A model generated the notes under the pieces. That model did not search any database. It was not told the origin of the DNA and saw only the letters and a program-made list of their open reading frames with translations. The position numbers and the translations under genes were made by a program. Positions 1-5,114 of a stretch of 5,114 nucleotides of DNA are shown one piece after another (the first letter of the stretch is position 1; each line of letters opens with the position of its first letter). This DNA is from CAYZDV01 sp964477275 (GTDB lineage Bacteria; Acidobacteriota; Aminicenantia; Aminicenantales; Aminicenantaceae): positions 1 to 5,114 of the forward strand of contig CAYZDV010000136.1 in the NCBI GenBank assembly GCA_964477275.1. The letters run 5' to 3'.

Positions 1-5
1 GGTGA

Positions 6-46
6 GGGAATGGCGTTAAAAATCTGAAGGGAGCGAAGCCATTTCC
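6..46. other. Imperfect stem-loop in left-edge noncoding stretch
   Basis: GGGAATGGC (6-14) can pair with GCCATTTCC (38-46), giving nine pairs with one G-U wobble around a 23-base loop. Neither side is followed by a clear T-run, so it does not look like a standard intrinsic terminator. The surrounding 1-128 contains no convincing gene: the plus-strand frames that are open at the left edge close within 27 bases. It may be the 3' trailer of a gene outside the window, or chance. Confidence 0.2.
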
Positions 47-128
47 GTGTATTTTACCCATTAGATTGCCAATACAAAATGGAAGAGAGCCAAGAAAGGA
101 TTCTTTTTTCACGACTCCAATAAACACG

Positions 129-158
129 TTGACAAAGTCCGGATACGTATCGTAAAAT
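129..158 (+). promoter_or_regulatory. Sigma70-type promoter for the exbD-like operon
   Basis: A perfect -35 box TTGACA (129-134) is followed after 18 bp by TAAAAT (153-158), which matches the -10 consensus at 5 of 6 positions. Transcription would start near 165, leaving a leader of about 28 bases that carries the Shine-Dalgarno. The position just ahead of the first gene and the quality of both boxes support it. It implies that the exbD-like gene is not solely dependent on read-through from whatever lies to the left of the window. Confidence 0.6.
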
Positions 159-180
159 TATATTCAGATAAAAAACCGAC

Positions 181-187
181 GAGGAGG
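181..187 (+). promoter_or_regulatory. Strong ribosome binding site of the exbD-like gene
   Basis: GAGGAGG lies five bases before the ATG at 193 and fixes that start. It contrasts with the next gene in the block, which has no recognisable Shine-Dalgarno. Confidence 0.75.
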
Positions 188-192
188 TTAGC

Positions 193-588
193 ATGGCGTC
201 AAAAGCTGAACCCAATGTGGTCCCTTTGTGTGATGTTCTCCTGGTTCTGCTCATTATTTTCATGGTGATCGCCCCCAGCGTTCAAAGAGGCATGGATGTG
301 AAGCTCCCGGAAACAACGGCCGATACATCTGCGACTCCTGCAGGTGTTATTGTGATGACGCTGCATAAAAGCGGAAAAGTGGACATCAACCAGAACTATT
401 ATGAGCTTGACCTTCTTCCCAGTGAACTCCAGCGCATTTATGCTCCTCGCCAGGATAAAACGATATTCATCAGAGCCGAAGCCAGTATTCCCTTCAATAA
501 GGTTGTTGAAATCATTGATATTGCCAGAGGAGCCGGAGTCGAAATTCTGGGAATTGTGCCCGAATACATTGAGGAAGGCGAAATTTAA
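193..588 (+). CDS. exbD: ExbD/TolR-family biopolymer transport protein
   Basis: This 131-residue protein is an ExbD/TolR-type subunit. In the known family, ExbD/TolR works with an ExbB/TolQ pentamer in the inner membrane as a proton channel that powers TonB-dependent uptake or Tol-Pal envelope functions. The sequence shows the family layout: a very short cytoplasmic tail (residues 1-10), one transmembrane helix (about 11-28) with the conserved membrane aspartate at D14 in PLCDVLLVLLIIFMV, then a periplasmic domain (about 35-131). The segment FNKVVEIIDIARGAGVEILG (101-120) matches the usual C-terminal helix-strand of the family. Length is at the short end for ExbD. The ATG start follows a strong Shine-Dalgarno and its own promoter. 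No ExbB/TolQ or TonB gene is visible, so the partner is either further left or elsewhere. Sequence alone does not separate ExbD from TolR; ExbD-like is the safer name. The family assignment is secure, the specific substrate unknown. Confidence 0.93.
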   Translation: MASKAEPNVVPLCDVLLVLLIIFMVIAPSVQRGMDVKLPETTADTSATPAGVIVMTLHKSGKVDINQNYYELDLLPSELQRIYAPRQDKTIFIRAEASIPFNKVVEIIDIARGAGVEILGIVPEYIEEGEI

Positions 589-619
589 TCAGTCTATCCC
601 CTTTCTTCCCCGTTGAACA

Positions 620-1099
620 GTGAAAAAATCACTCCTTTTAATTCTTGGTTCAAGCTTCCTTCTCCTCTGGCTCGCCTCTGCCCAGGTAGAACTGGTCGGC
701 GTCTTGAGCCAGGAAGAAATCCTGAGCCATTTCCCTGACTGGCAGGAGGAGATGGCTTCTTACATGCCTGACCCTGCCGCCATCGAAAAGTTGAAATCCC
801 TGGCCACTGAGGTCCGGATTGAGGTTGTGCTCGGGACGTGGTGCCCGGACAGCAAAAGGAATGTCAGCGCATTTTTCAAAATTATGGAAATGGTCGACAA
901 CTCTCAAATCATGACATTCTATATCGGAATCCCCCGGGACAAGGAGGCCCGTCAGCCTTACATCCAAGGCAAAAACATCGTTCGCGTCCCCACCTTTATC
1001 GTCACCATCAACGGTCAAGAGAAAGGCCGAATCATCGAAAATCCGGCAAATTCGGTCGAGACGGACCTGTTAGAAATTATTGAAAAAAAAGCCCCTTAG
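620..1099 (+). CDS. Exported thioredoxin-like protein with CPDS active site
   Basis: The 159-residue product has an N-terminal signal peptide: MKKS, a hydrophobic run (about 4-18) and a likely signal peptidase I site after A-S-A (19-21). A mature periplasmic protein of about 138 residues is expected. The C-terminal part is a thioredoxin fold: beta strand EVVLG, active site W74-C75-P76-D77-S78, and the cis-proline loop V123-P124-T125 followed by strand FIVTI and NGQ. The second active-site cysteine of classical thioredoxin is replaced by Ser78, and I see no other cysteine in the protein. Disulfide exchange by the normal two-cysteine route is therefore not possible, and a monothiol or binding role is likelier. 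Related 'thioredoxin family protein' sequences with WCxDS motifs are familiar to me in other bacteria, but their function is not known. The GTG at 620 is the first start after an in-frame TGA (614-616) and begins the signal peptide exactly. There is no clear Shine-Dalgarno, so coupling to the upstream gene, 31 bp away, is plausible. Confidence 0.82.
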   Translation: MKKSLLLILGSSFLLLWLASAQVELVGVLSQEEILSHFPDWQEEMASYMPDPAAIEKLKSLATEVRIEVVLGTWCPDSKRNVSAFFKIMEMVDNSQIMTFYIGIPRDKEARQPYIQGKNIVRVPTFIVTINGQEKGRIIENPANSVETDLLEIIEKKAP

Positions 1100-1120
1100 A
1101 AAGGCACGGGCAGGTTTTTT
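1085..1120. terminator. Possible bidirectional intrinsic terminator
   Basis: A run of A (1083-1090) and GCCC (1091-1094) face GGGC (1108-1111) and a T6 run (1115-1120), with an AGG bulge on the right arm. A smaller hairpin CCTT/AAGG (1094-1097 with 1101-1104) could form within it. The A and T runs on opposite sides would give a U-tract for either strand, fitting the gap between convergent genes. The left arm overlaps the last codons and stop of the thioredoxin-like gene. The GC stem is short, so strength is uncertain. Confidence 0.4.
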
Positions 1121-1177
1121 CTCCAGCTTCACCACGCTCTTTATCCGATTATCAGGGATGGTCGCCATGCGGGGAAT

Positions 1178-1205
1178 CAAAAGAGAGGACTGGACTGTCG
1201 AGTCC
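1178..1205 (-). terminator. Weak terminator candidate after the acyl-CoA dehydrogenase
   Basis: Read on the minus strand, GGACT-CGAC-AGTCC (1205-1192) forms a perfect five-pair hairpin with a four-base loop. After a few more bases comes the pyrimidine run TCCTCTCTTTT (ending at 1179). It begins 24 bases past the TAA of the dehydrogenase. The stem is short and the U-run is interrupted, so it may only assist the stronger candidate at 1085-1120. Confidence 0.25.
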
Positions 1206-1229
1206 CGGGGAAAAGTTCTGTGCGCCTCT

Positions 1230-2384
1230 TTACGACGCCTTGATCGGGCCAATCTCCTCGCGGGAGATGATCAGGCGCTGAATCTCATTCGTCCCTTCAT
1301 AAATCTGTAGAAGCTTGGCATCTCTCATCAGCTTTTCCAGAGGATAGTCCCTCATGTATCCGTAGCCGCCTAAAATCTGGACACATTCTGTGGTCACTTT
1401 CATGGCCACATCCGAGCCAAAGGCTTTAGCCATGGCCGACTCCTTGCCGCAGGGCTTTCCCTCTTTCAAGAGCCAGGCCGCATTCCAGACCAGAAAACGC
1501 GCAGCGTTAATCTCCATCGCCATCTGGGCGATTTTGAAGGCCGTGTTCTGAAAAAGCGCAATCGGTTTGCCGAACTGAACTCTGTTTTTCGCATATTCGA
1601 TGGCATATTCGAGAGCAGCCCTCGCCACTCCGACTCCGGCCGCCCCGACCGGAGCTCTCGTCTCATCCAGAGTCTTCATGGCGATAATGAACCCTGTTCC
1701 CTCTTTGCCCAGAAGGTTTTCCTGAGGGACTTTCACATCTTCAAAAGTGAGCTCCACCGTATTCGAAGCCCGGTGTCCCATCTTGTCTTCCTCTTTGCCG
1801 ATGATGATGCCAGGGGTTTCCCGCGGAACGATGAAAGCGCTGATTCCCCTCGCCCCTTTTTCCGGGTCGGTCTTGGCAAAAACCACGTAGAAGCTGGCAA
1901 TGCCTCCATTGGATATGAAGCATTTGGAGCCATTGATGATGTATTCGGAGCCGACTTTCTCCGCTCGGGTCTTCAACGCACCGGCATCCGAACCCGCTTC
2001 TCTTTCGGTCAAACAAAAGGAGGCGAAAGACATTTTTTCCGTCTGGGGCGTCAGGAACTTTTTCTTCTGTTCGTCAGTTCCAAAAAGAAGGATCGGGGTA
2101 TAGGCGAGGGCGTTGACCATCATCGTGGTGTACATACCCGCACAGCCAGCAGCGAGCTCTTCGCTGATGATGACCGTATCAAGGTCGCCCAAGCCGCCTC
2201 CTCCAAATTCCTTGGGGATGGTGCAGGTCAGGAACCCAACCTCGAAAGCTTTCTTCATGATGTCTTCAGGGAAAATATCTCCCTTGTCATATTTGGCCGC
2301 GTTGGGCTTCAACTCCTTCTCGGCAAATTCGCGAGCCATTTTCTGGAGAGCTTCCTGCTCTTCCGTCAAGCTGAAACTGATCAC
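1230..2384 (-). CDS. Acyl-CoA dehydrogenase, medium/short-chain type
   Basis: A full-length 384-residue FAD flavoenzyme that oxidises an acyl-CoA to the trans-2-enoyl-CoA and passes electrons to electron-transfer flavoprotein, in fatty-acid or branched-chain acyl degradation (family knowledge). Domains run in the usual order: N-terminal helical (about 1-115), middle beta (about 120-225) and C-terminal helical (about 230-384). Signature 1 is CLTEREAGSD (124-133); signature 2 lies at 336-355, including GGYGYMRDYP. The catalytic base is Glu363 in YEGTNEIQR, the position used by short- and medium-chain enzymes. The alternative glutamate position used by isovaleryl- and long-chain enzymes is Thr242 here (LDETR), as in medium-chain enzymes. 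Chain length cannot be fixed from sequence. The start is GTG (2382-2384), five bases after AAGGAGG. The gene has its own promoter at 2442-2470. No etfAB, thiolase or hydratase genes lie in the window, so the pathway context is not visible. Confidence 0.95.
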   Translation of the reverse strand: MISFSLTEEQEALQKMAREFAEKELKPNAAKYDKGDIFPEDIMKKAFEVGFLTCTIPKEFGGGGLGDLDTVIISEELAAGCAGMYTTMMVNALAYTPILLFGTDEQKKKFLTPQTEKMSFASFCLTEREAGSDAGALKTRAEKVGSEYIINGSKCFISNGGIASFYVVFAKTDPEKGARGISAFIVPRETPGIIIGKEEDKMGHRASNTVELTFEDVKVPQENLLGKEGTGFIIAMKTLDETRAPVGAAGVGVARAALEYAIEYAKNRVQFGKPIALFQNTAFKIAQMAMEINAARFLVWNAAWLLKEGKPCGKESAMAKAFGSDVAMKVTTECVQILGGYGYMRDYPLEKLMRDAKLLQIYEGTNEIQRLIISREEIGPIKAS

Positions 2385-2389
2385 TCTCT

Positions 2390-2396
2390 CCTCCTT
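2390..2396 (-). promoter_or_regulatory. Shine-Dalgarno fixing the GTG start of the acyl-CoA dehydrogenase
   Basis: On the minus strand AAGGAGG sits five bases before the GTG at 2384. The spacing and near-perfect match support this GTG as the start, and the resulting N-terminus (MISFSLTEEQEALQ) is typical of the family. Confidence 0.75.
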
Positions 2397-2413
2397 GTGT
2401 TTTGTCCTTGAAT

Positions 2414-2425
2414 CATGAAATCATG
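2414..2425. repeat. Small inverted repeat, candidate operator
   Basis: CATGA-AA-TCATG is a five-base inverted repeat with a two-base centre. It lies roughly 11 to 22 bases downstream of the transcription start predicted from the promoter at 2442-2470 and ahead of the Shine-Dalgarno. That place would suit a repressor site. The half-sites are short, so chance is a real alternative, and no regulator gene is visible nearby. Confidence 0.25.
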
Positions 2426-2441
2426 GATAAATTCCAGGAGT

Positions 2442-2470
2442 TTTATACCGGAAACCCGCCGGGATGTCAA
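2442..2470 (-). promoter_or_regulatory. Near-consensus sigma70 promoter for the acyl-CoA dehydrogenase
   Basis: On the minus strand TTGACA (2470-2465, 6 of 6) is followed by exactly 17 bp and then TATAAA (2447-2442, 5 of 6). The predicted start is near 2435, giving a leader of about 50 bases. The -35 box contains the TGA stop (2469-2467) of the upstream radical SAM gene. This makes the dehydrogenase an independent transcription unit, even though it follows the radical SAM gene in tandem. Confidence 0.65.
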
Positions 2471-5046
2471 TTTTTACTCGCTGTGAACACGATTTTCTCT
2501 CTGGCCATGAAGAAAGCGGCATTCTTCATCTGAATAGCGTTCTCGACGATCTTGGAGGCGCTGACATTCTTCCCGGGCGAATGGAGAATATGGAGAAAAA
2601 GCTTTTCTTCCTTCCTGTTGATAGAAATTTTGCGGACCATTTCGTTCCTGCTTGTCGAGAGGAAGTCGCGGACGAGACGTTCGAGGCACTGGAAGACGCC
2701 TGATGAGTGAAACTTTTTTCTGGTGCAGAGGGCTTCAGCGGCCTCTCTGACTTCTTCTCTTTTCAGGTCAACGGAATATACCAATGCCTCAATCTCTTCG
2801 TTTAAAGACGGCTTGTGACCATCCATTCTTTTCAGCCTCAGTATTCGGACTCCCTCGGGAAGCGAAGCATTTAACCGGGATCTGAACTCCCTTTCCTGAA
2901 AAAGATGGCGGGACTTGAACTCGAAACACTCGGCTTTTCCTTCCATCCCCAGGGGAAGGGCGGCAGGATGGGAAATTATCATCTTGGGATGGAAACCCTC
3001 TGAATAGGCCACGGGAATCCCGGCTCTTCGGAAAGCTCTCTGGAGAATATTGTTCAAATCCATATGAGAGAGAAACCGTGCCTGTCCGAGCTTGGAGTAA
3101 AACACCCGATAGCGAACAATGCTTCCGGTCTCCTTCCCCAGAGAAAAATCAGGAAGATCGGGTATCTGAATCGCCTCTGAGAATTTCCTTTCCAACAAAG
3201 CGGGAAACTGACATCCCCGGCACTCCTCACAGCGGCTCTCCCAGCAGGAAGGCGTCGTCTTTTCTCGCATCGCTCTTGCCAGCTCCTTGAGAAGATAAGA
3301 CTTTTTCACTCCCGTATCGATATGGTCCCAGGGAAGTGGAGCGTCTCTGTCCAGGGAAGAGAGATAACAATGATAATCAAGGCGTTCTCTCTCGAAGCTC
3401 TCCTGCCAGAGGTCAAAACGGAACTGATCGGTCCAGCTGTCAAATCGTGCACCACGGCTCCAGGCCTGATGCAAAACTCGATTAAGCCTCCGGTCGCCAC
3501 GGGAGAAAACCGCCTCCAGGAGAGCGCTCTTGACAGGATGTTTTTTAAGCCTGACAAAAGGGTATTTCTTCAGGCGAAAGCGCAGGTAGCGATGTTTTTC
3601 CCTCAACACATCTTCCTCTTCCATCTTCAGCCACTGGAAAGGCGTATGGGGTTTGGGGATGAAGGAGGCAACACTGAGGTTGATCTGAGGCGGCGAACGA
3701 AGTGTCCTGTATCCGACCCGGATGACCTCCTCCACCAGCCTGACGATTCCTTCCAGGTCTTCCTCTCTTTCGGCGGGGAGTCCGACCATGAAGTAAAGCT
3801 TGAGCAGATTCCATCCCTGAGAAAAGGCATTCCGGGCCGCCTCGAAAATCTCATCGTCATCGAGCTTCTTGTTGATTATCCGTCGCAGCCTTTCTGTTCC
3901 TGCTTCCGGAACAATGGTAAATCCCGTCTTTCTGACCTTTATGATCTCGCTGGCCACTTTTGAGGATAAGCCCTTTGGCCTCAAAGACGGCAGGGAAAGG
4001 GAAATCCTGCGCCTGGCGAGCTCCTCCATGAGAATCCTCACTGTCCGCTCAAGATAGGGGTAATCGCTGATGGAAAGAGAGGCCAGGGAAGTATCCTCAT
4101 AGCCTGTCAGCCTCAAGCTGTTCAGGATGGTCTTCAGGACAGAAGAGGGGCTTTTGACCCTGGGCGGGAAATAGATAAACCCGGCCTGGCAAAAGCGGCA
4201 TTTCTGGTCGCATCCCCTGGCTACTTCCACCGCAACCCGGTCGAAAATGACTTTGATGCTGGGGACAACAATCGCCTCCGGGAAAGGCGCTTCATGGAAA
4301 GGAAAAAGAGTTCTTTTCTCGATTTTCTCTGGAGCACCTTTCTTCGGCCTCACCGCGAAGGGAAACGACCCAGGAGGCTGAACAGTCTCGTAAAGGGAAG
4401 GCACATAGACCCCTTTGATCTTGGCCAGCTCCTTTAAAATATCAGATTTTCGGGTCAGATGCTCCTTGAGTGCGACATATTTCTCTATGATTTCAAGGAA
4501 AGCCTCTTCTCCGTCTCCGATCAGGAAAAGGTCGAAAAATTCGGCCACCGGTTCAGGGTTAAAGGCCGCCGGACCTCCGGCAATGACCATGGGATGGCCT
4601 GAATCCCTTTCCGAGGAAAAAAGAGGAATCCGACCCAAGTCCAGGATGGTCAGGATGTTGCTGAAGTTGAGCTCGTGGAGAAGAGAAAACCCCAGGATAT
4701 CCAGCTTTCCGAGCGGAATCCTGTTTTCAAGAGAATAGAGCGGCCGTCCGGCCTCGCGCAGCTTGTGCTCAAAGTCCAGCCAGGGCGCGTAAACCCGTTC
4801 CGCCAAAATGTGCGGATGATCATTCAGGAGGGAATACAGAATTTTCTGGCCAAGATAGGACATCCCGACCTCATAAAGGTCGGGAAAGACGAGGCCGACC
4901 TTTGCCCTCACCCTGCTCGGGTCTTTCTTTTTCTCGTTCCACTCTCCTCCGATGTAGCGGCCGGGCTTTTCCACATCCTCGAGAAGATGCTCAAGCTCCG
5001 TTATTTCTGATTTTCGTCTTTCCCTGATCATGTCTGTTTGCAGCAC
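2467..5046 (-). CDS. TIGR03960-type radical SAM protein fused to DUF2344 (TIGR03936)
   Basis: An 859-residue protein of a known but uncharacterised family. Domains in order: an N-terminal cobalamin-binding-like region (about 45-200, with GLVFPDLYEVGMSYLG at 51-66 and IAGGPAAFNPEP at 155-166); a radical SAM core (about 265-500) with the iron-sulfur motif C279-x3-C283-x2-C286 in RGCDQKCRFCQAGF; a linker with a second cysteine cluster C601-x4-C606-x2-C609-x2-C612; and a DUF2344 domain (about 643-845, with FLSHMDLNNILQRAFRRAG and YSEGFHPK). Other core landmarks are PEAGTERLRRI (380-390), LKLYFMVGLP (415-424) and SFIPKPHTPFQW (461-472). In the cobalamin-like region the usual DxHxxG loop reads D56-L-Y-E-V-G61, without the axial histidine. 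From memory, the family often neighbours ribonuclease G and ribosomal protein L21/L27 genes, hinting at RNA or ribosome work; none are seen here. The GTG at 5046 directly follows an in-frame TGA-GAA and is the longest start; ATG at 5031 (854 residues) is the alternative. Neither has a good Shine-Dalgarno. Confidence 0.9.
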   Translation of the reverse strand: MLQTDMIRERRKSEITELEHLLEDVEKPGRYIGGEWNEKKKDPSRVRAKVGLVFPDLYEVGMSYLGQKILYSLLNDHPHILAERVYAPWLDFEHKLREAGRPLYSLENRIPLGKLDILGFSLLHELNFSNILTILDLGRIPLFSSERDSGHPMVIAGGPAAFNPEPVAEFFDLFLIGDGEEAFLEIIEKYVALKEHLTRKSDILKELAKIKGVYVPSLYETVQPPGSFPFAVRPKKGAPEKIEKRTLFPFHEAPFPEAIVVPSIKVIFDRVAVEVARGCDQKCRFCQAGFIYFPPRVKSPSSVLKTILNSLRLTGYEDTSLASLSISDYPYLERTVRILMEELARRRISLSLPSLRPKGLSSKVASEIIKVRKTGFTIVPEAGTERLRRIINKKLDDDEIFEAARNAFSQGWNLLKLYFMVGLPAEREEDLEGIVRLVEEVIRVGYRTLRSPPQINLSVASFIPKPHTPFQWLKMEEEDVLREKHRYLRFRLKKYPFVRLKKHPVKSALLEAVFSRGDRRLNRVLHQAWSRGARFDSWTDQFRFDLWQESFERERLDYHCYLSSLDRDAPLPWDHIDTGVKKSYLLKELARAMREKTTPSCWESRCEECRGCQFPALLERKFSEAIQIPDLPDFSLGKETGSIVRYRVFYSKLGQARFLSHMDLNNILQRAFRRAGIPVAYSEGFHPKMIISHPAALPLGMEGKAECFEFKSRHLFQEREFRSRLNASLPEGVRILRLKRMDGHKPSLNEEIEALVYSVDLKREEVREAAEALCTRKKFHSSGVFQCLERLVRDFLSTSRNEMVRKISINRKEEKLFLHILHSPGKNVSASKIVENAIQMKNAAFFMAREKIVFTASKN

Positions 5047-5051
5047 TTCTC

Positions 5052-5080
5052 ATTCTATTTGGACAGGGCGGATTATTCAA
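5052..5080 (-). promoter_or_regulatory. Promoter candidate for the radical SAM-DUF2344 gene
   Basis: On the minus strand TTGAAT (5080-5075, 4 of 6) and TAGAAT (5057-5052, 5 of 6) are separated by exactly 17 bp. The transcription start would fall around 5043-5047, at the GTG codon (5046) itself. The mRNA would therefore be leaderless for the GTG, or have about 15 leader bases for the ATG at 5031. The remaining bases to the right edge (5081-5114) show no gene or clear motif. Confidence 0.4.
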
Positions 5081-5114
5081 TCGGTAATAAGGAAACGTAA
5101 GCATCTTTTTTTCC

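Noticed and set aside
54..263. A 69-codon minus-strand frame over the exbD promoter
   Set aside because: It overlaps the promoter, the Shine-Dalgarno and the 5' part of the exbD-like gene in antisense, and its product has no recognisable features.
1083..1090. A8 run near the end of the thioredoxin-like gene as a programmed slippage site that would extend the protein
   Set aside because: The thioredoxin fold is already complete at the normal stop, and the extension frame runs antisense into the dehydrogenase with no domain. A terminator arm is a simpler explanation.
620..1099. Reading the exported protein as a classical thiol-disulfide oxidoreductase such as TlpA or ResA
   Set aside because: The CxxC motif is absent and only one cysteine exists, so a classical dithiol role is not supported.
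1070..1310. Small frames on both strands in the gap between the convergent genes
   Set aside because: They overlap the ends of both real genes, their products are rich in basic residues without motifs, and the interval is better explained by terminators.
1773..2411. A 212-codon open frame on the plus strand opposite the acyl-CoA dehydrogenase
   Set aside because: It runs fully antisense to a gene with complete family signatures, has no recognisable domain, and has a low-complexity composition typical of antisense shadows.
2385..2466. Terminator after the radical SAM gene, from the GC-rich CCCGGCGGG
   Set aside because: The possible stem is only three to four pairs, no U-run directly follows, and the bases form the spacer of a near-consensus promoter.
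3322..3963. A 213-codon open frame on the plus strand opposite the radical SAM gene
   Set aside because: It is antisense to the radical SAM core and the linker before DUF2344, shows no family motif, and is explained by the codon use of the real gene.

Overview
The window reads as a piece of a diderm bacterial chromosome with base composition near 50% GC. It holds four protein-coding genes in two convergent blocks and no RNA genes, CRISPR arrays or mobile elements that I can see. The organism is most likely an uncultured, probably anaerobic lineage. The N-terminus of the ExbD-like protein (PNVVPLCDVLLVLL) and the CPDS-type exported thioredoxin-like protein remind me of Acidobacteriota/Aminicenantota-type genomes. 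That is recall of family flavour, not a search, and I hold it loosely.

Left block, plus strand: a sigma70-like promoter (129-158, TTGACA / 18 bp / TAAAAT) and a strong Shine-Dalgarno (181-187) drive an ExbD/TolR-type proton-channel subunit (193-588). After 31 bp comes an exported thioredoxin-fold protein with a GTG start (620-1099), whose active site is C-P-D-S instead of C-x-x-C. The two probably form one short envelope operon, closed by a possible bidirectional terminator at the 3' end of the second gene. No ExbB/TolQ partner or TonB lies in the window.

Right block, minus strand: a long radical SAM protein with an N-terminal cobalamin-binding-like region and a C-terminal DUF2344 domain (2467-5046) is followed by a medium-chain-type acyl-CoA dehydrogenase (1230-2384). 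They lie in tandem but look separately transcribed. A near-consensus promoter (TTGACA / 17 bp / TATAAA, 2442-2470) for the dehydrogenase sits between them, and its -35 box contains the stop codon of the radical SAM gene. A small inverted repeat (2414-2425) just downstream of the predicted transcription start is a candidate operator. The radical SAM gene has its own promoter-like sequence (5052-5080), placed so close to the start codon that its mRNA would be leaderless or nearly so.

The block functions appear unrelated: envelope energy transduction and redox on the left, acyl-CoA oxidation plus an uncharacterised radical SAM enzyme on the right. The least understood gene is the radical SAM-DUF2344 fusion, which belongs to a known family of unknown function. 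I see no convincing evidence for an entirely new system. The most useful leads are the promoter arrangements, the monothiol thioredoxin paired with an orphan ExbD, and the cysteine and cobalamin-site features of the radical SAM protein.
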